Below, piece by piece: positions 1-10,177 of a stretch of 64,000 bases of DNA. This DNA is from Opitutus sp. (GTDB lineage: Bacteria; Verrucomicrobiota; Verrucomicrobiia; Opitutales; Opitutaceae), in NCBI GenBank assembly GCA_024707325.1, contig JANPZY010000004.1, forward strand, positions 806,001 to 870,000, given 5' to 3'. The position numbers were made by a program, and so were the translations under genes. The notes beneath the pieces were generated by a model, which ran no database searches, was not told the origin of the DNA, and worked only from the letters and a program-made list of their open reading frames with translations. The first letter of the stretch is position 1. Each line of letters begins with the position of its first letter.

Positions 1-2
1 TG

Positions 3-726
3 CGTTCGCCGTTGCCCGAGAAAACCGAGTCGCTGCTGCGCGCGGCAATCGCGTCGGTCCACGATCTGCCGGTGCTCGCCGAGGACCTCACGAATCTCGA
101 CCGCATCCTCCAGAAGCGGCGCCGCACGCAGGAACAGTATTTCAACCAGATCGCCGGCCGGCTCGGGAAAAACTACTGCCCGGGTCGCTCATGGGAGGCG
201 ATCGGACACCTCGCGCTGCGACTCACTCCGCAGATCGATATCGCGGATCTCGGCGCGGGAGAAGGCTTGCTATCGCAACTGCTCGCGCGCCGCGCGCGGC
301 AGGTGTGGTGCATCGACAACTCGCCGCGCATGGTCGAAGTCGGCACGGAGCTCGCGCAGAAAAACGGCTTCGCGAATCTCACCTACAAGCTGGGCGACAT
401 CGAGCGCGTGCCGTTGCCGGACCGTTCGGTGGATCTGGCGATTCTGTCGCAAGCGCTCCACCACGCGCAGCATCCGCAGGCGGCGGTGAGCGAGGCCTAC
501 CGCATCCTGCGTCCGGGCGGACAACTGCTGGTGCTCGATCTCAGCGAGCACACGTTTGAAAAAAGCGCGCGATCTTTACGCCGACGTGTGGCTCGGGTTC
601 ACCGAGAGCGCGTTGCACGGTTTTCTGAAGAAAGCCGGCTTCACCCACGTGGATGTCACGGTGGTCGCGCGCGAAACGATCGAGCCGTTTTTCGAGACGC
701 TCCTCGCCAGCGGCGTGAAAGCCTGA
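3..726 (+). CDS. ArsR-type SAM-dependent methyltransferase, 5' partial, frameshifted
   Basis: The reading frame is open from the window edge, so the N-terminus (in this family an ArsR/SmtB winged helix) lies upstream. The visible part has the linker motif QKRRRTQEQYF and a class I methyltransferase fold: SAM-binding loop DLGAGEG, the acidic strand end CIDNS, and LSQALHHAQ followed by ILRPGG. The domain pairing is known from regulators near methionine-cycle genes; the substrate is not visible here. A run of six A at 559-564 shifts the frame. With five A the protein continues through KARDLYADVWLGF to the stop TGA at 724-726, which matches the normal end of this family. The next gene is convergent. 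The frameshift is probably a sequence error. Confidence 0.7.
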
Positions 727-780
727 GCGCGCTGCGCTCGCTTCGGATCCACGCGGAAACCGCGCGTCACCGAGCGCCTG

Positions 781-1818
781 TTATTCGCGGTCCTCAGCCG
801 CCGCGCGAGCGAGCTGACGACGGCGCCACGCGAAACCGAGGCCGCACAGCGCGACGCCCCACAGCGCGTAGGTCGACGGTTCAGGAACCATAACGTTCAC
901 ACCCACGGGATTGAACGGCGTATGGTGCAGCTCGGCATTACTGTAGTTGAGGTTGCCCGTGATGATCTGACCGTTAATCGGAGAGTTATAATTGCTCAGG
1001 TTGATCTGCGGCGCGAGCACGCTGCCGTAGAACTGACCGCCCTGGCCGAGCTTAACATTGCCAGTGCCCGTGATGTTCCAGAGAAGCCGGCCGGCGACGG
1101 ACTCGCCGTTGAAGTTGCCGTTGCCAAAAAGGGTGCGGCCGTCGGCATTGAGCACGTTCACGACCGCGGTCTGATTCGCCCCGATCGCGAACTGGATATC
1201 GGAAAAGTTCTGACCGTTGTAGCGGCCGTTGCTGATCTGGGAGGCGTCCAGATTAAAGATGACCACTCCCGCGTCCGAGGTGTTGGCGCTGAAAATGAGT
1301 TTGTTGGTGTTAACGGAGATGCCGCCCGACGCCTGCGCGGCGGCCAGCGTCTGCGACATGGTGATCGCCTGGCTCTCGAGCGTGACCCAGTTCCAGTTCG
1401 CCGGAGCCGAGCCATTGCGCGGATCACCGGTGCCGGAGTTGATGATCAGCTTCCCGCCCGAACTCTGGAACTGCTTGCTGTTGGCATTGTAGGTGCCGCT
1501 GGCGTTCGGCGTGTAGGCGTAGCCGTTGTTCAGGTGAGAATCGCCTGAGAGTATCAACTGGCCCGCCACGTAGAGCGAAGGGTCGCTGGAAGAGACGAAC
1601 TCCGACTTCATCGCCACCGTGAAGTTCTGGAGCGTGAGGTTGCCCTTCACCGCCAGCCCACCCCAGGAATCCTGCCCCTGGAAGGTCGCGTTGCCGAAAC
1701 TGATGAGGTTATACTCCCGGACCATCGTGTCGAAGTCCCTGACGGCCTGCACATAGGCCTGGCCGCGCATGCTCAACGGAAGCATCGCCAAAAAGGGCGA
1801 GGCACAGACGCAGAACAT
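781..1818 (-). CDS. PEP-CTERM protein with choice-of-anchor A domain
   Basis: Secreted surface protein of 345 residues. The N-terminus is a short, atypical signal-like segment. The middle is a glycine/asparagine-rich beta domain of the choice-of-anchor A type (SFGNATFQGQDSWGGLAVKGN near residue 40, LAPQINLSNY near 275). The C-terminus is a textbook PEP-CTERM sorting signal: VPEPSTYALWGVAL, a hydrophobic helix, then WRRRQ. Such proteins are processed by an exosortase, and one is encoded at 3758-5291 on the same strand. The start is supported by a GAGGTG ribosome-binding site at 1827-1832, 8 nt upstream. A terminator-like hairpin (1851-1866) separates it from the TPR gene, so it is probably transcribed on its own. 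The binding role is unknown. Confidence 0.85.
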   Translation of the reverse strand: MFCVCASPFLAMLPLSMRGQAYVQAVRDFDTMVREYNLISFGNATFQGQDSWGGLAVKGNLTLQNFTVAMKSEFVSSSDPSLYVAGQLILSGDSHLNNGYAYTPNASGTYNANSKQFQSSGGKLIINSGTGDPRNGSAPANWNWVTLESQAITMSQTLAAAQASGGISVNTNKLIFSANTSDAGVVIFNLDASQISNGRYNGQNFSDIQFAIGANQTAVVNVLNADGRTLFGNGNFNGESVAGRLLWNITGTGNVKLGQGGQFYGSVLAPQINLSNYNSPINGQIITGNLNYSNAELHHTPFNPVGVNVMVPEPSTYALWGVALCGLGFAWRRRQLARAAAEDRE

Positions 1819-1826
1819 AGGGATTA

Positions 1827-1832
1827 CACCTC
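1827..1832 (-). promoter_or_regulatory. Ribosome-binding site of the PEP-CTERM gene
   Basis: GAGGTG lies 8 nt before the ATG at 1818 and supports that start despite the unusual signal peptide. Confidence 0.6.
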
Positions 1833-1840
1833 ATATTGGT

Positions 1841-1866
1841 GGGAATAAAGGCCCCACAGTTGGGGC
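1841..1866 (-). terminator. Rho-independent terminator after the TPR gene
   Basis: On the minus strand the arms GCCCCA and TGGGGC enclose ACTG and are followed by CTTTATT. It lies about 100 nt past the stop of the TPR gene and before the PEP-CTERM start, so it could end the ptsI-exosortase-TPR transcript. Confidence 0.5.
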
Positions 1867-1965
1867 TGTCAACGCTCTATCGGTTGAGTGCTGGACGGCT
1901 TTAGAGGAAATGATAATTCTTATGCGAAGTGCTGCGTAGCCGGGCCGGCCAGCCAAAGTCACCCG

Positions 1966-3708
1966 TCAGAATGTCAGCCCCACTTTCGCCCCGGCGGCGC
2001 GTAGAAGCGCCTGCTCCTCACGGCTAAGGTCACGATGCCATGCTTTCTGCAGCAACGGCCGCGCGGCCTCGAGCTGGCCCAGATCAGCCAGCGCAAGCCC
2101 CATCCAGATAGCGACTTGAGGACGGTCACGGTCCGTGTCGGAAAGCTGGGCGAAAAGATCGACGGTGTCTTGGGGACGCCCTTGCCGCCACCGAACGGCC
2201 GCGAACGGAATCACGTTGGCCATCTGAGTCGGGTCCTTGTCATAAATCGCCTCGGCTCGAGCCGCTGCGTCCGGAGAAATTCGGTTCAGCAAACCGCCGA
2301 GCGTGATCCACGTCGCAGCCACGGCGTCGTCGCCGGGCAACTGACGCGTCCATTGGTCGTGCAGTTGCCACAGTTTCGGCAGATCCGTGCGATTCGCGTA
2401 GATGTCGCGCAAGGCCGGATAGGCCCAAAAACTCTTCGGATGCCGCTCGAGCACGACTTGGAGCGCACGTTCGAGACTCTCGTTGTCCTGCCAAGCTCCG
2501 GCCAAACGCACGAGCGCGCGGAGTGCCACGAAAGAGTCTCCGCAAGCCGTGAGCGCATCGTTCCACGTCGCCCGCGCATTCGCTTCGCTGTAGCGCAAAC
2601 GCTGCAGACGGGAACTGATCGCCAACGTCGCCACATCGCGCGGCCAGATGCCCCAGGCGCCTGCATGCAGCCGAGCTTCGAGGCGATCAAGGTCACCCAC
2701 TTCCGCACTGATTTGGGCCGCGGCATCGGCGACCGCCGCGTCGTTCGACAGCTCCGACGAAAGCGAGTCGATCCATACCAGCGCTTCACGACCGCGGCCA
2801 ATGTCGCCGAGCCAGCGCACGATCGTCGCGACATCGTTCGCTCCCTGGGCGACCGCCGTTTCTTTCAGCGCTTCGATCAACGCCGACCAGCCCGGAAGAC
2901 CGGGCGAGTCGAAATCGAGGCGACGTCCAGGATAAAACTGCTCCCCAAGACGCCGCATCAGTTCGCGAGAGTGGTGTCCGTCGCGCTGCCGCGCCGCTTC
3001 CTTCAATAACTCCACCGCGGCGCGCACGCGCACGGCCGGCACGGCGGTGAGCTTTTCGAGTTCGGTGCGACCGATAGCCTGCTTCCCCTCCTCCGTGCTC
3101 CAGAGCCGAAACGAAGCGAGATTGAGTCGCGCTTCCGGATCATCGGGTGCTGCGCGCACCCACGCCTCGACGTGCCGCTCCAACTCGCCTTCCTGCCCCA
3201 ACGCCGCCGCGAGCGATGCGCCGAGGCGGAAAAATGCCACATCCTGCCGCGCCTGCGGATCGAGGTCGCTCCACGCTGTCTGCGCCACGTCGAGACGGTT
3301 CAAACGCAGCGCTTCCGAAATCAGCGCCGAGCGAAAAGCGACGTTCTCCGGTGCGAGCAACGCCAGCTGTTCCTGCGCGCCGAGGATCTCCGGCGATCCG
3401 ATTTCCGCGAGAATCCGCGACGCTTCGCGCCAGGCCGAGACGTCGTTCGGCGCCAGCGCCAGCGCCCGCCGCAACGCCAGCGCAGCCGAGCGATAGTCAC
3501 TGTGGAGCGCGAAATTCGACGCCTGCTCGAGCGCGTGCCGCTGCTGCCAGCGTTGCCAGACCGGGCGCGCAAACACCCACACGAGCGCTCCGATTACCAC
3601 CAAAAGCAGTGCGCCGGCCGCGATGCGAAGCGCATCGCGTTGCGACTCGTTCAATTCGTCCCAGCGGTTCTTCCAGCGACGACGTTGTTCTGCAGAAAAG
3701 ATCGGCAT
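1966..3708 (-). CDS. TPR-repeat protein with one membrane segment
   Basis: Protein of 580 residues with a short charged cytoplasmic N-terminus (EQRRRWKNRWDELNESQRD), one hydrophobic helix at about residues 28-46 (GALLLVVIGALVWVFA), and a long alanine/leucine-rich region of degenerate tetratricopeptide repeats to the end. TPR proteins next to exosortases are common in PEP-CTERM genomes and are thought to assist assembly or sorting of exported proteins; that role here is inferred from position only. It begins 49 nt after the exosortase stop and is probably in one transcript with it. No catalytic motif is visible. Confidence 0.7.
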   Translation of the reverse strand: MPIFSAEQRRRWKNRWDELNESQRDALRIAAGALLLVVIGALVWVFARPVWQRWQQRHALEQASNFALHSDYRSAALALRRALALAPNDVSAWREASRILAEIGSPEILGAQEQLALLAPENVAFRSALISEALRLNRLDVAQTAWSDLDPQARQDVAFFRLGASLAAALGQEGELERHVEAWVRAAPDDPEARLNLASFRLWSTEEGKQAIGRTELEKLTAVPAVRVRAAVELLKEAARQRDGHHSRELMRRLGEQFYPGRRLDFDSPGLPGWSALIEALKETAVAQGANDVATIVRWLGDIGRGREALVWIDSLSSELSNDAAVADAAAQISAEVGDLDRLEARLHAGAWGIWPRDVATLAISSRLQRLRYSEANARATWNDALTACGDSFVALRALVRLAGAWQDNESLERALQVVLERHPKSFWAYPALRDIYANRTDLPKLWQLHDQWTRQLPGDDAVAATWITLGGLLNRISPDAAARAEAIYDKDPTQMANVIPFAAVRWRQGRPQDTVDLFAQLSDTDRDRPQVAIWMGLALADLGQLEAARPLLQKAWHRDLSREEQALLRAAGAKVGLTF

Positions 3709-3757
3709 GGCGGGCGCAAGCTGCGCTCAGGCGGGCGGAGTGCAGCAAGAGAAAAAC

Positions 3758-5291
3758 TCATTTCGGCGCGAGCAGTCGCGGCGCCCACTCGCGCAACCAA
3801 GCCTCTGCGCCTTCGCGCGTGGCTTCGCGTGTGACGAAGATCAGATAACTTGCGTCGCCGCGGCGGCGGCCTTCGCTCACGCGGGCCAGTCGCCACGCCG
3901 CGACATCGCCGATGCTGTTGCTGCCGATCTCGGCGCTGCGACCGAGCCATGCGTCCCAATGCACATAGAACAGGTGACGCATCTCACTGCCTTCGCCGAA
4001 GCGACCGATCGAAAAATCCACCGGCACGCCGCCGACTTCCAACGTCACCGGTCCCGGCAACGCGAAAAACTCCTCCCCCGCCATCGGCACGCAGATCGTG
4101 GGATCGTGGAGATCCGCGGCAGCGACGCGCGCCACGTCGTCGTCCCACCTCGCCAGCAACGCCAGCTCGCCCCACGCGCCCCCGCGGGCGAGTCCGCGCA
4201 CGATGCTCGCGTTGAGAATTTCCTTCGTGCGCTCCGGCACCGCGATTTCACGCCAGTCGCCCACGTTTCCGTGCAGCTCCCACTGCACACGGTTTCCGGG
4301 CTGCTTGTATTCGTGCCAGCGATACCAAGCTTCAGGCGCGACGAGCGAAACAGCCGCGGCCATCGCCCAAACCCCGCCGAGCCAGGCCTCTCCGCTCCAA
4401 GTCGCGCTCCGCGTCACCGCAGCCGGCGCCTGCACCCGGCGACTCGCGCGCCACGCCAGCAAAGCGACCAGCACCAGCGTTGCCGCCAACTCGAGCGCAC
4501 CCGCGCGGTCGTGCCATTGCTCACTGACTTCAGGTCCGTGAACCGCCGCGAGCCAGGTGAGAACCGTCGTCCGCACCCAGTTTGTCCCAAGCGCAACCAG
4601 CATCGACGCGCCGACCAACCGCAGACGACCGGCCACACGCAGACGGAACAACTCGCCGAAAAAACCATCCCGCCATCCACACGGTTTGCAGCGAGCGCAA
4701 TCCGCTGCACGCCTCGTCCACGCCGACCACGCCGTTCGCCAGCTCGATCACCGCGCCGTGCACGACCGCCGGATGCCCCAGGAGCGAAACCGCCGTGGCG
4801 GCCAGATTCGCATTCAGCGCCACGAGCGCGCCGACGAGCCGCACGGTCACAATCGTCGGCCAGCTCAACGCCGTCGCGACGAACAAAACCGGAAACGCGA
4901 AATGCCACGCCACGGCCACGCCGCGCCAGCGCACCAGTATCAGAAAACTTGATACGATCGCGAGCCCCACCGAAATCCACTGCGCAGCGGGCCAGAGCGG
5001 ATTCGCGGTCAGCACGATCAACGCGGCCGGCAACATCACGAGCGCTACACTCAAAAGCACTCCACCCACGCGCTGAACCGACGCGCCGGGTTTCGTTTCC
5101 GCGGGGCAATCCCGCAGGCGTTCCCACGCCAGTGCCGCGGCCAGCAGCGGCACCAGAAAGCCAAACGATTGCTCCGTGCTCGCGCTCCACGCGGGCCACC
5201 AGCGCCAGATCACGGCGCCCCACAGCAGCGCCAGCGCGAGCAGCCATGGCGCGTCACCGGCAGAGCGGCGAGTGGCAGCCGGCGCACTCAC
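3758..5291 (-). CDS. Exosortase fused to an EpsI domain, frameshifted
   Basis: Membrane cysteine transpeptidase that cleaves PEP-CTERM signals. Several hydrophobic helices surround the three expected catalytic elements: Cys in VDEACSGLRSLQ, Arg in GTNWVRTT, His in EQWHDRAG. The C-terminal part (QWELHGNVGDWREI, HDPTICVPMAG, FYVHWDAW) is an EpsI/DUF3485-type domain. A run of six A on the plus strand at 4659-4664 breaks the frame between Cys and Arg; five would give a continuous protein of about 510 residues. I chose the GTG at 5289-5291 because it overlaps the ptsI stop as GTGA; an ATG at 5327 would need a 40-nt overlap. Its likely substrate is the PEP-CTERM protein at 781-1818. Confidence 0.8.
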
Positions 5292-7051
5292 TCCATTTCG
5301 ACGCGCGCGCGATAAAACGCGTCGCACTTCGCCTGAATTTCACGCGGCGAACTCATCGTGAGCGCCTCTTCGGCCAGCGCCCGCGCATCGGCCATCGTCA
5401 TCGCGCGGATCACGTATTTCACGGCCGGCACCCACGACGGCGCCATGCTGAGACTGTCCACGCCGAGACCGAGCAGGAGCGGCGCATAGACGGGATCGCC
5501 CGCCATCTCGCCGCACACGCTGACTGGAATCTTGTGCCGATGCGCTCCGTCGACGATCTGCTTCAACGTGCGAATCACCGCTGGATGCGTGGGCTCGTAG
5601 AGATGCGCGATGCGATCGTTCACGCGATCGATCGCGAGCAGGTATTGGATGAGATCGTTGGTGCCGATGCTGACGAAGGCGCAATCGCGCGCGACGAGAT
5701 CGATCGTCATCGCCGCACTGGGGATCTCGATCATCGCGCCGATGGAGAGGTTTTCGTCGAACGGCTGGCCGCGCTCCTTCAGCTCCTGCATGCACTCGGT
5801 GAGCACGGCGTTGGCGCGCGCGAGTTCCTCATGTCCGCTGATCATCGGATACATGAGCTGCACCTTGCCGTAGGCGCTCGCCATCAGGATCGCGCGGAGC
5901 TGGTCCTTGAAGATGTCCCGGTGCTCGAGGCAGAACCGGATCGCGCGGAAACCCATGAACGGGTTGTCCTCTTTCGGGAAGAGATCGGGATTGCCCGCCA
6001 TCGGCTTGTCGCCACCGAGATCGAGCGAGCGGATGATCACCGGATTCGGCGCGAGCGCTTCCGCCACGCCTTTGTAGGCGAGAAACTGCTCCTGCTCGCT
6101 CGGCACGCGCGACGAGTTGAGGAAAAGATACTCCGTGCGGTAAAGCCCGACACCCTCGGCGCGGTATTCCTGCACCAGCCCCACCTCGTCCATCTTCTCG
6201 ATGTTGGCGAGCAACGGCACCGACACGCCATCGAGCGTGACGGCAGGACGGCGGTTCGCCTCGAGGAGGCGCGACTCGAAGGACTTCTTCCGTTCCTGAA
6301 TCTTCCCGTAACGGAACAGCGTGCTCTCGGTCGGATTGAGAATGATGACGCCGTCGTAGCCATCGACGATCGCCCAATCTCCGTTCTGCACGCGGGTGGT
6401 GAGATTGCGCACTCCGACCACCGCCGGAACCTTCATCGAACGCGCCACGATCACCGCGTGGCTCGTGCGGCTGCCCGAGTCGGTCACGATCGCCAGCGCG
6501 GCACTGCGGTCGATGCTCGCGGAGTCGGACGGCGTGATATCGTTGGCGACGACGATGCGCTTGTCGGCGAGCCGGCTCAGCGAGTTCTCCGCCTGGCCGA
6601 GCAAATTCTGCAAGACACGCTGCGCCACGTCGCGCAGATCGCTCGCGCGCTCGCGCAGATACTCGTCAGCGATTTCGGAGAACGCCTTGATGTAGCGCTG
6701 CGAGACCTGGTTGAAGCAGGTTTCGATGTTGCGGCCGGTGGCTTGAAACTCGCGGATGGTTTCCCCGATCAGCGCCTGATCCTCAAGCACCAGCAGGTGC
6801 GCATCGAAGATCAATGCCTCCTCCGGTCCCAAGTTTTTGGATACCTCGCTCTGGATCTTCGCGATCTGCTGACGGGTGACGAGCAGCGCCTGCTCGAACC
6901 GCGCCACTTCCTCGATCCGCTTGTCCGGCTCCACTTGGTAGCTCGGCACCGTGATGTCGCTCTGGATATAAACGAAGACCTGTCCGTAGGCGATGCCCTG
7001 TGAGGCGGCAATGCCTTGCACCGTGACTTCGTTCTTCGAGCGGGAATCCAT
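5288..7051 (-). CDS. ptsI: Phosphoenolpyruvate-protein phosphotransferase (PTS enzyme I)
   Basis: Transfers phosphate from phosphoenolpyruvate to HPr in the cytoplasm. The length of 587 residues is normal. The phosphohistidine site is in GSRTSHAVIVARS (His near residue 198). The PEP-binding barrel shows YRTEYLFLN, SLDLGGDKP, GTNDLIQYLLAIDR and the C-terminal Cys in CGEMAGDP. The ATG at 7051 is preferred over a TTG one codon earlier. No HPr, EII or HPr kinase gene is in the window, so it may serve regulation or an unlinked sugar system. Its stop codon overlaps the proposed start of the exosortase, an unusual partner. Confidence 0.93.
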   Translation of the reverse strand: MDSRSKNEVTVQGIAASQGIAYGQVFVYIQSDITVPSYQVEPDKRIEEVARFEQALLVTRQQIAKIQSEVSKNLGPEEALIFDAHLLVLEDQALIGETIREFQATGRNIETCFNQVSQRYIKAFSEIADEYLRERASDLRDVAQRVLQNLLGQAENSLSRLADKRIVVANDITPSDSASIDRSAALAIVTDSGSRTSHAVIVARSMKVPAVVGVRNLTTRVQNGDWAIVDGYDGVIILNPTESTLFRYGKIQERKKSFESRLLEANRRPAVTLDGVSVPLLANIEKMDEVGLVQEYRAEGVGLYRTEYLFLNSSRVPSEQEQFLAYKGVAEALAPNPVIIRSLDLGGDKPMAGNPDLFPKEDNPFMGFRAIRFCLEHRDIFKDQLRAILMASAYGKVQLMYPMISGHEELARANAVLTECMQELKERGQPFDENLSIGAMIEIPSAAMTIDLVARDCAFVSIGTNDLIQYLLAIDRVNDRIAHLYEPTHPAVIRTLKQIVDGAHRHKIPVSVCGEMAGDPVYAPLLLGLGVDSLSMAPSWVPAVKYVIRAMTMADARALAEEALTMSSPREIQAKCDAFYRARVEME

Positions 7052-7137
7052 CAATTCGAGTAAGTGCGACCGACACGGGGTGGATGCCGGTGGCGCCGGA
7101 CGATAACGCTCCGCCAGAGCAGCGGGTCAATGCGGAT

Positions 7138-8020
7138 TTACTCTAACCGCGAATCGATGACGACCGCTTCCCCGCCCCATCCGTCCTTCAAACGCTGCGC
7201 GATTGCGCTCGCGTCCGCGCCTTCCGGCAAAAACGCGAAACACGCACTGCCACTCCCACTCATGCGCGGAGCCAAACCGCACTCCCCGCGCAACTCTTCG
7301 AGCATAGTCGGCAGGGCTATGAATTTCTCGAATGCCACCGACTCCATGTTGTTATAAAGTAGCGCCTCGGCGGCGGCGTCGCTTTCGATCCACCGTTGCA
7401 AGCGCAACTGTGCTTCCTCTTCGGGACAATAACTGTCCGGCGCCCGCGCCGCCATCTGCTGGTAAGCCCAGGGCGTCGAAATGCCAAACGACGGCTTGAA
7501 CACCAGCACGCGCCTCCCACTCAAACGCGCCGCACTCGCTTCCGGCAACGCCTCGATCCGCTCGCCGCGTCCGCGCATCACCACCGGACCCCCGGTCAGA
7601 AACGCCGCGCAATCCGAGCCGAGCTTCGCCGCCAGCGGCACGAGCGCCGCGTCGTCGAGCGGACGCCCCGCGAGATCGTTCAATGCGCGTAACGCGATCG
7701 CGCCGTTGCTGCTGCCGCCACCGAGCCCCGCCCCCCATCGGGATGCGTTTTTGCAGAACAAACTTCGCCGCGCCGCGCCAGCCCGTCGCCTCGCGAAACA
7801 CTGCCGCGGCTTTCAGCACGAGATTCGACGCATCGACCGGCACCGCCGGATCGTCGCATTCGAGCGCATCCGTTTCCGCCGGGGCGATCGTCAGCGTGTC
7901 GCCCCACTTCAACTTCGCCACGACCGACACCAGATCGTGGAAGCCGTCGCTCCGCCGTCCCGTGATCGCGAGGAACAGGTTCAGTTTGGCCGGAGAGAAA
8001 TACGTGAGCGGTTCGTGCAT
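7138..8020 (-). CDS. ispE: 4-diphosphocytidyl-2-C-methyl-D-erythritol kinase, frameshifted
   Basis: GHMP-family kinase of the non-mevalonate (MEP) pathway; it phosphorylates CDP-methylerythritol. Seen are FSPAKLNLFLAITGRRSDGFH at the start, the ATP loop GAGLGGGSSNGA, and the late GHMP motif MSGSGSACFAF. The frame breaks exactly in the ATP loop, where the plus strand has six C (7731-7736); five restore PMGAGLGGGSS. ATG 8020 is chosen; a GTG at 8035 lies inside the repeat array that begins at about 8019. The gene faces away from pyrF-ispD-ispF, so three MEP genes are clustered. An essential gene with one broken homopolymer suggests a sequence error. Confidence 0.9.
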
Positions 8021-8128
8021 CGACTCGAGGCGCACCGTGTCCCGACCCGGTCCGCACCCTGGCTCGACTCATGCCGCACCCTGGCTCGACCCGGTCCGCA
8101 CTGTGGCTCGACGCATTCCGCTTCATGG
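8019..8128 (+). repeat. 22-bp tandem repeat array 1
   Basis: Four full 22-bp units (8041-8062, 8063-8084, 8085-8106, 8107-8128) preceded by one looser unit (8019-8040). Each unit has the form CTCGAC-NNN-GT followed by CCGCAC-NNN-GG. The array fills the divergent gap between ispE and pyrF and touches the ispE start codon. All units have exactly the same length although the sequences differ. Confidence 0.9.
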
Positions 8129-8199
8129 CACGAGTCGGCGCCAGCCGGAATTTTGGGTTTCCATCGGAAGCGTTTGTCGTTCACTGGGCCTCCCCGCTC

Positions 8200-8898
<699 letters not shown>

Positions 8899-8929
8899 CG
8901 GTTCGAATCACCTCCCGCTTCATCCCCAC

Positions 8930-9643
8930 ATGTCCCGCACCGCCGCCATCCTCCTCGCCGCCGGAAGCGGCTCCCGCATGCAGGGGGCCGTCACTGACAA
9001 AGTGCTCGCTCCCCTCGCGGGCCGACCGGTTTTCGCTCACTCGGCCGCGGCATTCATGGCCAGCGGGGTGGCGGATTTCTACGTCGTCGTCTATCGCGAT
9101 CAGCGACAGATGACGGAGCTCGCAGCCTATGCGCCCACGCCTTCCGCACTGGTGCAGGGCGGACGCGAACGTCAGGACTCGGTCATGCGAGCGCTCGCTT
9201 CGCTGCCCGACGACATCGCGTATGTCTTTATCCACGATTGCGCGCGTCCGCTCGTGCGACCCGAGCAACTCGTCGCGCTGCACAAGATCGTGCGCCGCGA
9301 GGACGCCGTCGTGCTCGCACACCGCGTGACCGACACGATCAAGGAACACCGCGACAACGCCCGCCTGCGCACGCTCGACCGCTCGCGCCTCTGGGCGATG
9401 GAAACGCCTCAGGTTTTCGCCCGCGATCTGATCGTGCGCGCCTACTCCCGTGTATCCGAAAAATCGTTACACGTGACCGACGATGCCGCTGCGGTCGAAG
9501 GCTTGAGCCATCCGATCGCGCTGCTCGAAAACTCCTCGCCCAATCCGAAGCTCACCACGCCGGGCGACCTCGCTTATCTCGAGTTCCTCATCGAGCGCGA
9601 TCCCTCGATCACCGCGGATCTCGGCTGGCGCAACCAACGCTGA
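8930..9643 (+). CDS. ispD: 2-C-methyl-D-erythritol 4-phosphate cytidylyltransferase
   Basis: MEP-pathway enzyme joining CTP and methylerythritol 4-phosphate. The nucleotide-binding motif ILLAAGSGSRM is at residues 7-17, followed by KVLAPLAGRPVFAHS, VQGGRERQDSV, HDCARPLV and ETPQVF, all characteristic. Length 237 residues is typical. ATG 8930 is chosen although the frame is open further upstream within pyrF. ispF starts 5 nt after the stop; this order is common and the two are often fused in other bacteria. Confidence 0.95.
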   Translation: MSRTAAILLAAGSGSRMQGAVTDKVLAPLAGRPVFAHSAAAFMASGVADFYVVVYRDQRQMTELAAYAPTPSALVQGGRERQDSVMRALASLPDDIAYVFIHDCARPLVRPEQLVALHKIVRREDAVVLAHRVTDTIKEHRDNARLRTLDRSRLWAMETPQVFARDLIVRAYSRVSEKSLHVTDDAAAVEGLSHPIALLENSSPNPKLTTPGDLAYLEFLIERDPSITADLGWRNQR

Positions 9644-9648
9644 CGCGC

Positions 9649-10131
9649 ATGGCCCGTTTTCGCATCGGCCACGGTTACGACATTCACCGGATCGTCCCCG
9701 GCCGCCCGCTCGTGCTCGGCGGCGTGAAGTTCGACACCAACTACGGACTCGACGGCCACTCCGACGCCGACTGCCTCACGCATGCGATCTGCGACGCGAT
9801 TCTCGGCGCGGCCGCGCTGCCCGACATCGGACATTTTTTTCCGAACACCGATCCGGCCTTCAAAAACATCGACTCGCAGGTGCTGCTGCAGCGCGTGTGC
9901 ACCGAGGTTGCAAATCAAGGCTACACGCTGGTGAACATCGACGCCTCCGTCATCGCGGAGCGTCCGAAAATTTATCCGCGTCTCGCGGACATGAAGGCCG
10001 CGCTCGCGAAATCGACGGGACTTTTCCCCGACGAGATCGGCCTCAAGGCCACGACCAACGAGGGCGTGGGCGATCTCGGCAAAGGCATTGCGATCGCCGC
10101 GCACGCCGTCGCACTCCTTTTACGGAGCTAG
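9649..10131 (+). CDS. ispF: 2-C-methyl-D-erythritol 2,4-cyclodiphosphate synthase
   Basis: Small trimeric zinc enzyme of 160 residues that cyclises the IspE product with loss of CMP. Metal ligands are in GHGYDIHR (D11, H13) and DGHSDADCLTHA; the substrate loop is PDIGHFFPNTDP and the late motif ATTNEGVGDLGKG. It follows ispD by 5 nt. With ispE on the other strand the window carries three consecutive pathway activities. Confidence 0.96.
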   Translation: MARFRIGHGYDIHRIVPGRPLVLGGVKFDTNYGLDGHSDADCLTHAICDAILGAAALPDIGHFFPNTDPAFKNIDSQVLLQRVCTEVANQGYTLVNIDASVIAERPKIYPRLADMKAALAKSTGLFPDEIGLKATTNEGVGDLGKGIAIAAHAVALLLRS

Positions 10132-10177
10132 TTGCCAAATCGGGCCGCGCGGTCTGTCCTTTCGCCCTCGCCGCGAA

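Noticed and set aside
752..764. Terminator CGCGG-AAA-CCGCG after the methyltransferase
   Set aside because: The stem is short, with no T-tract; too common in GC-rich DNA to annotate.
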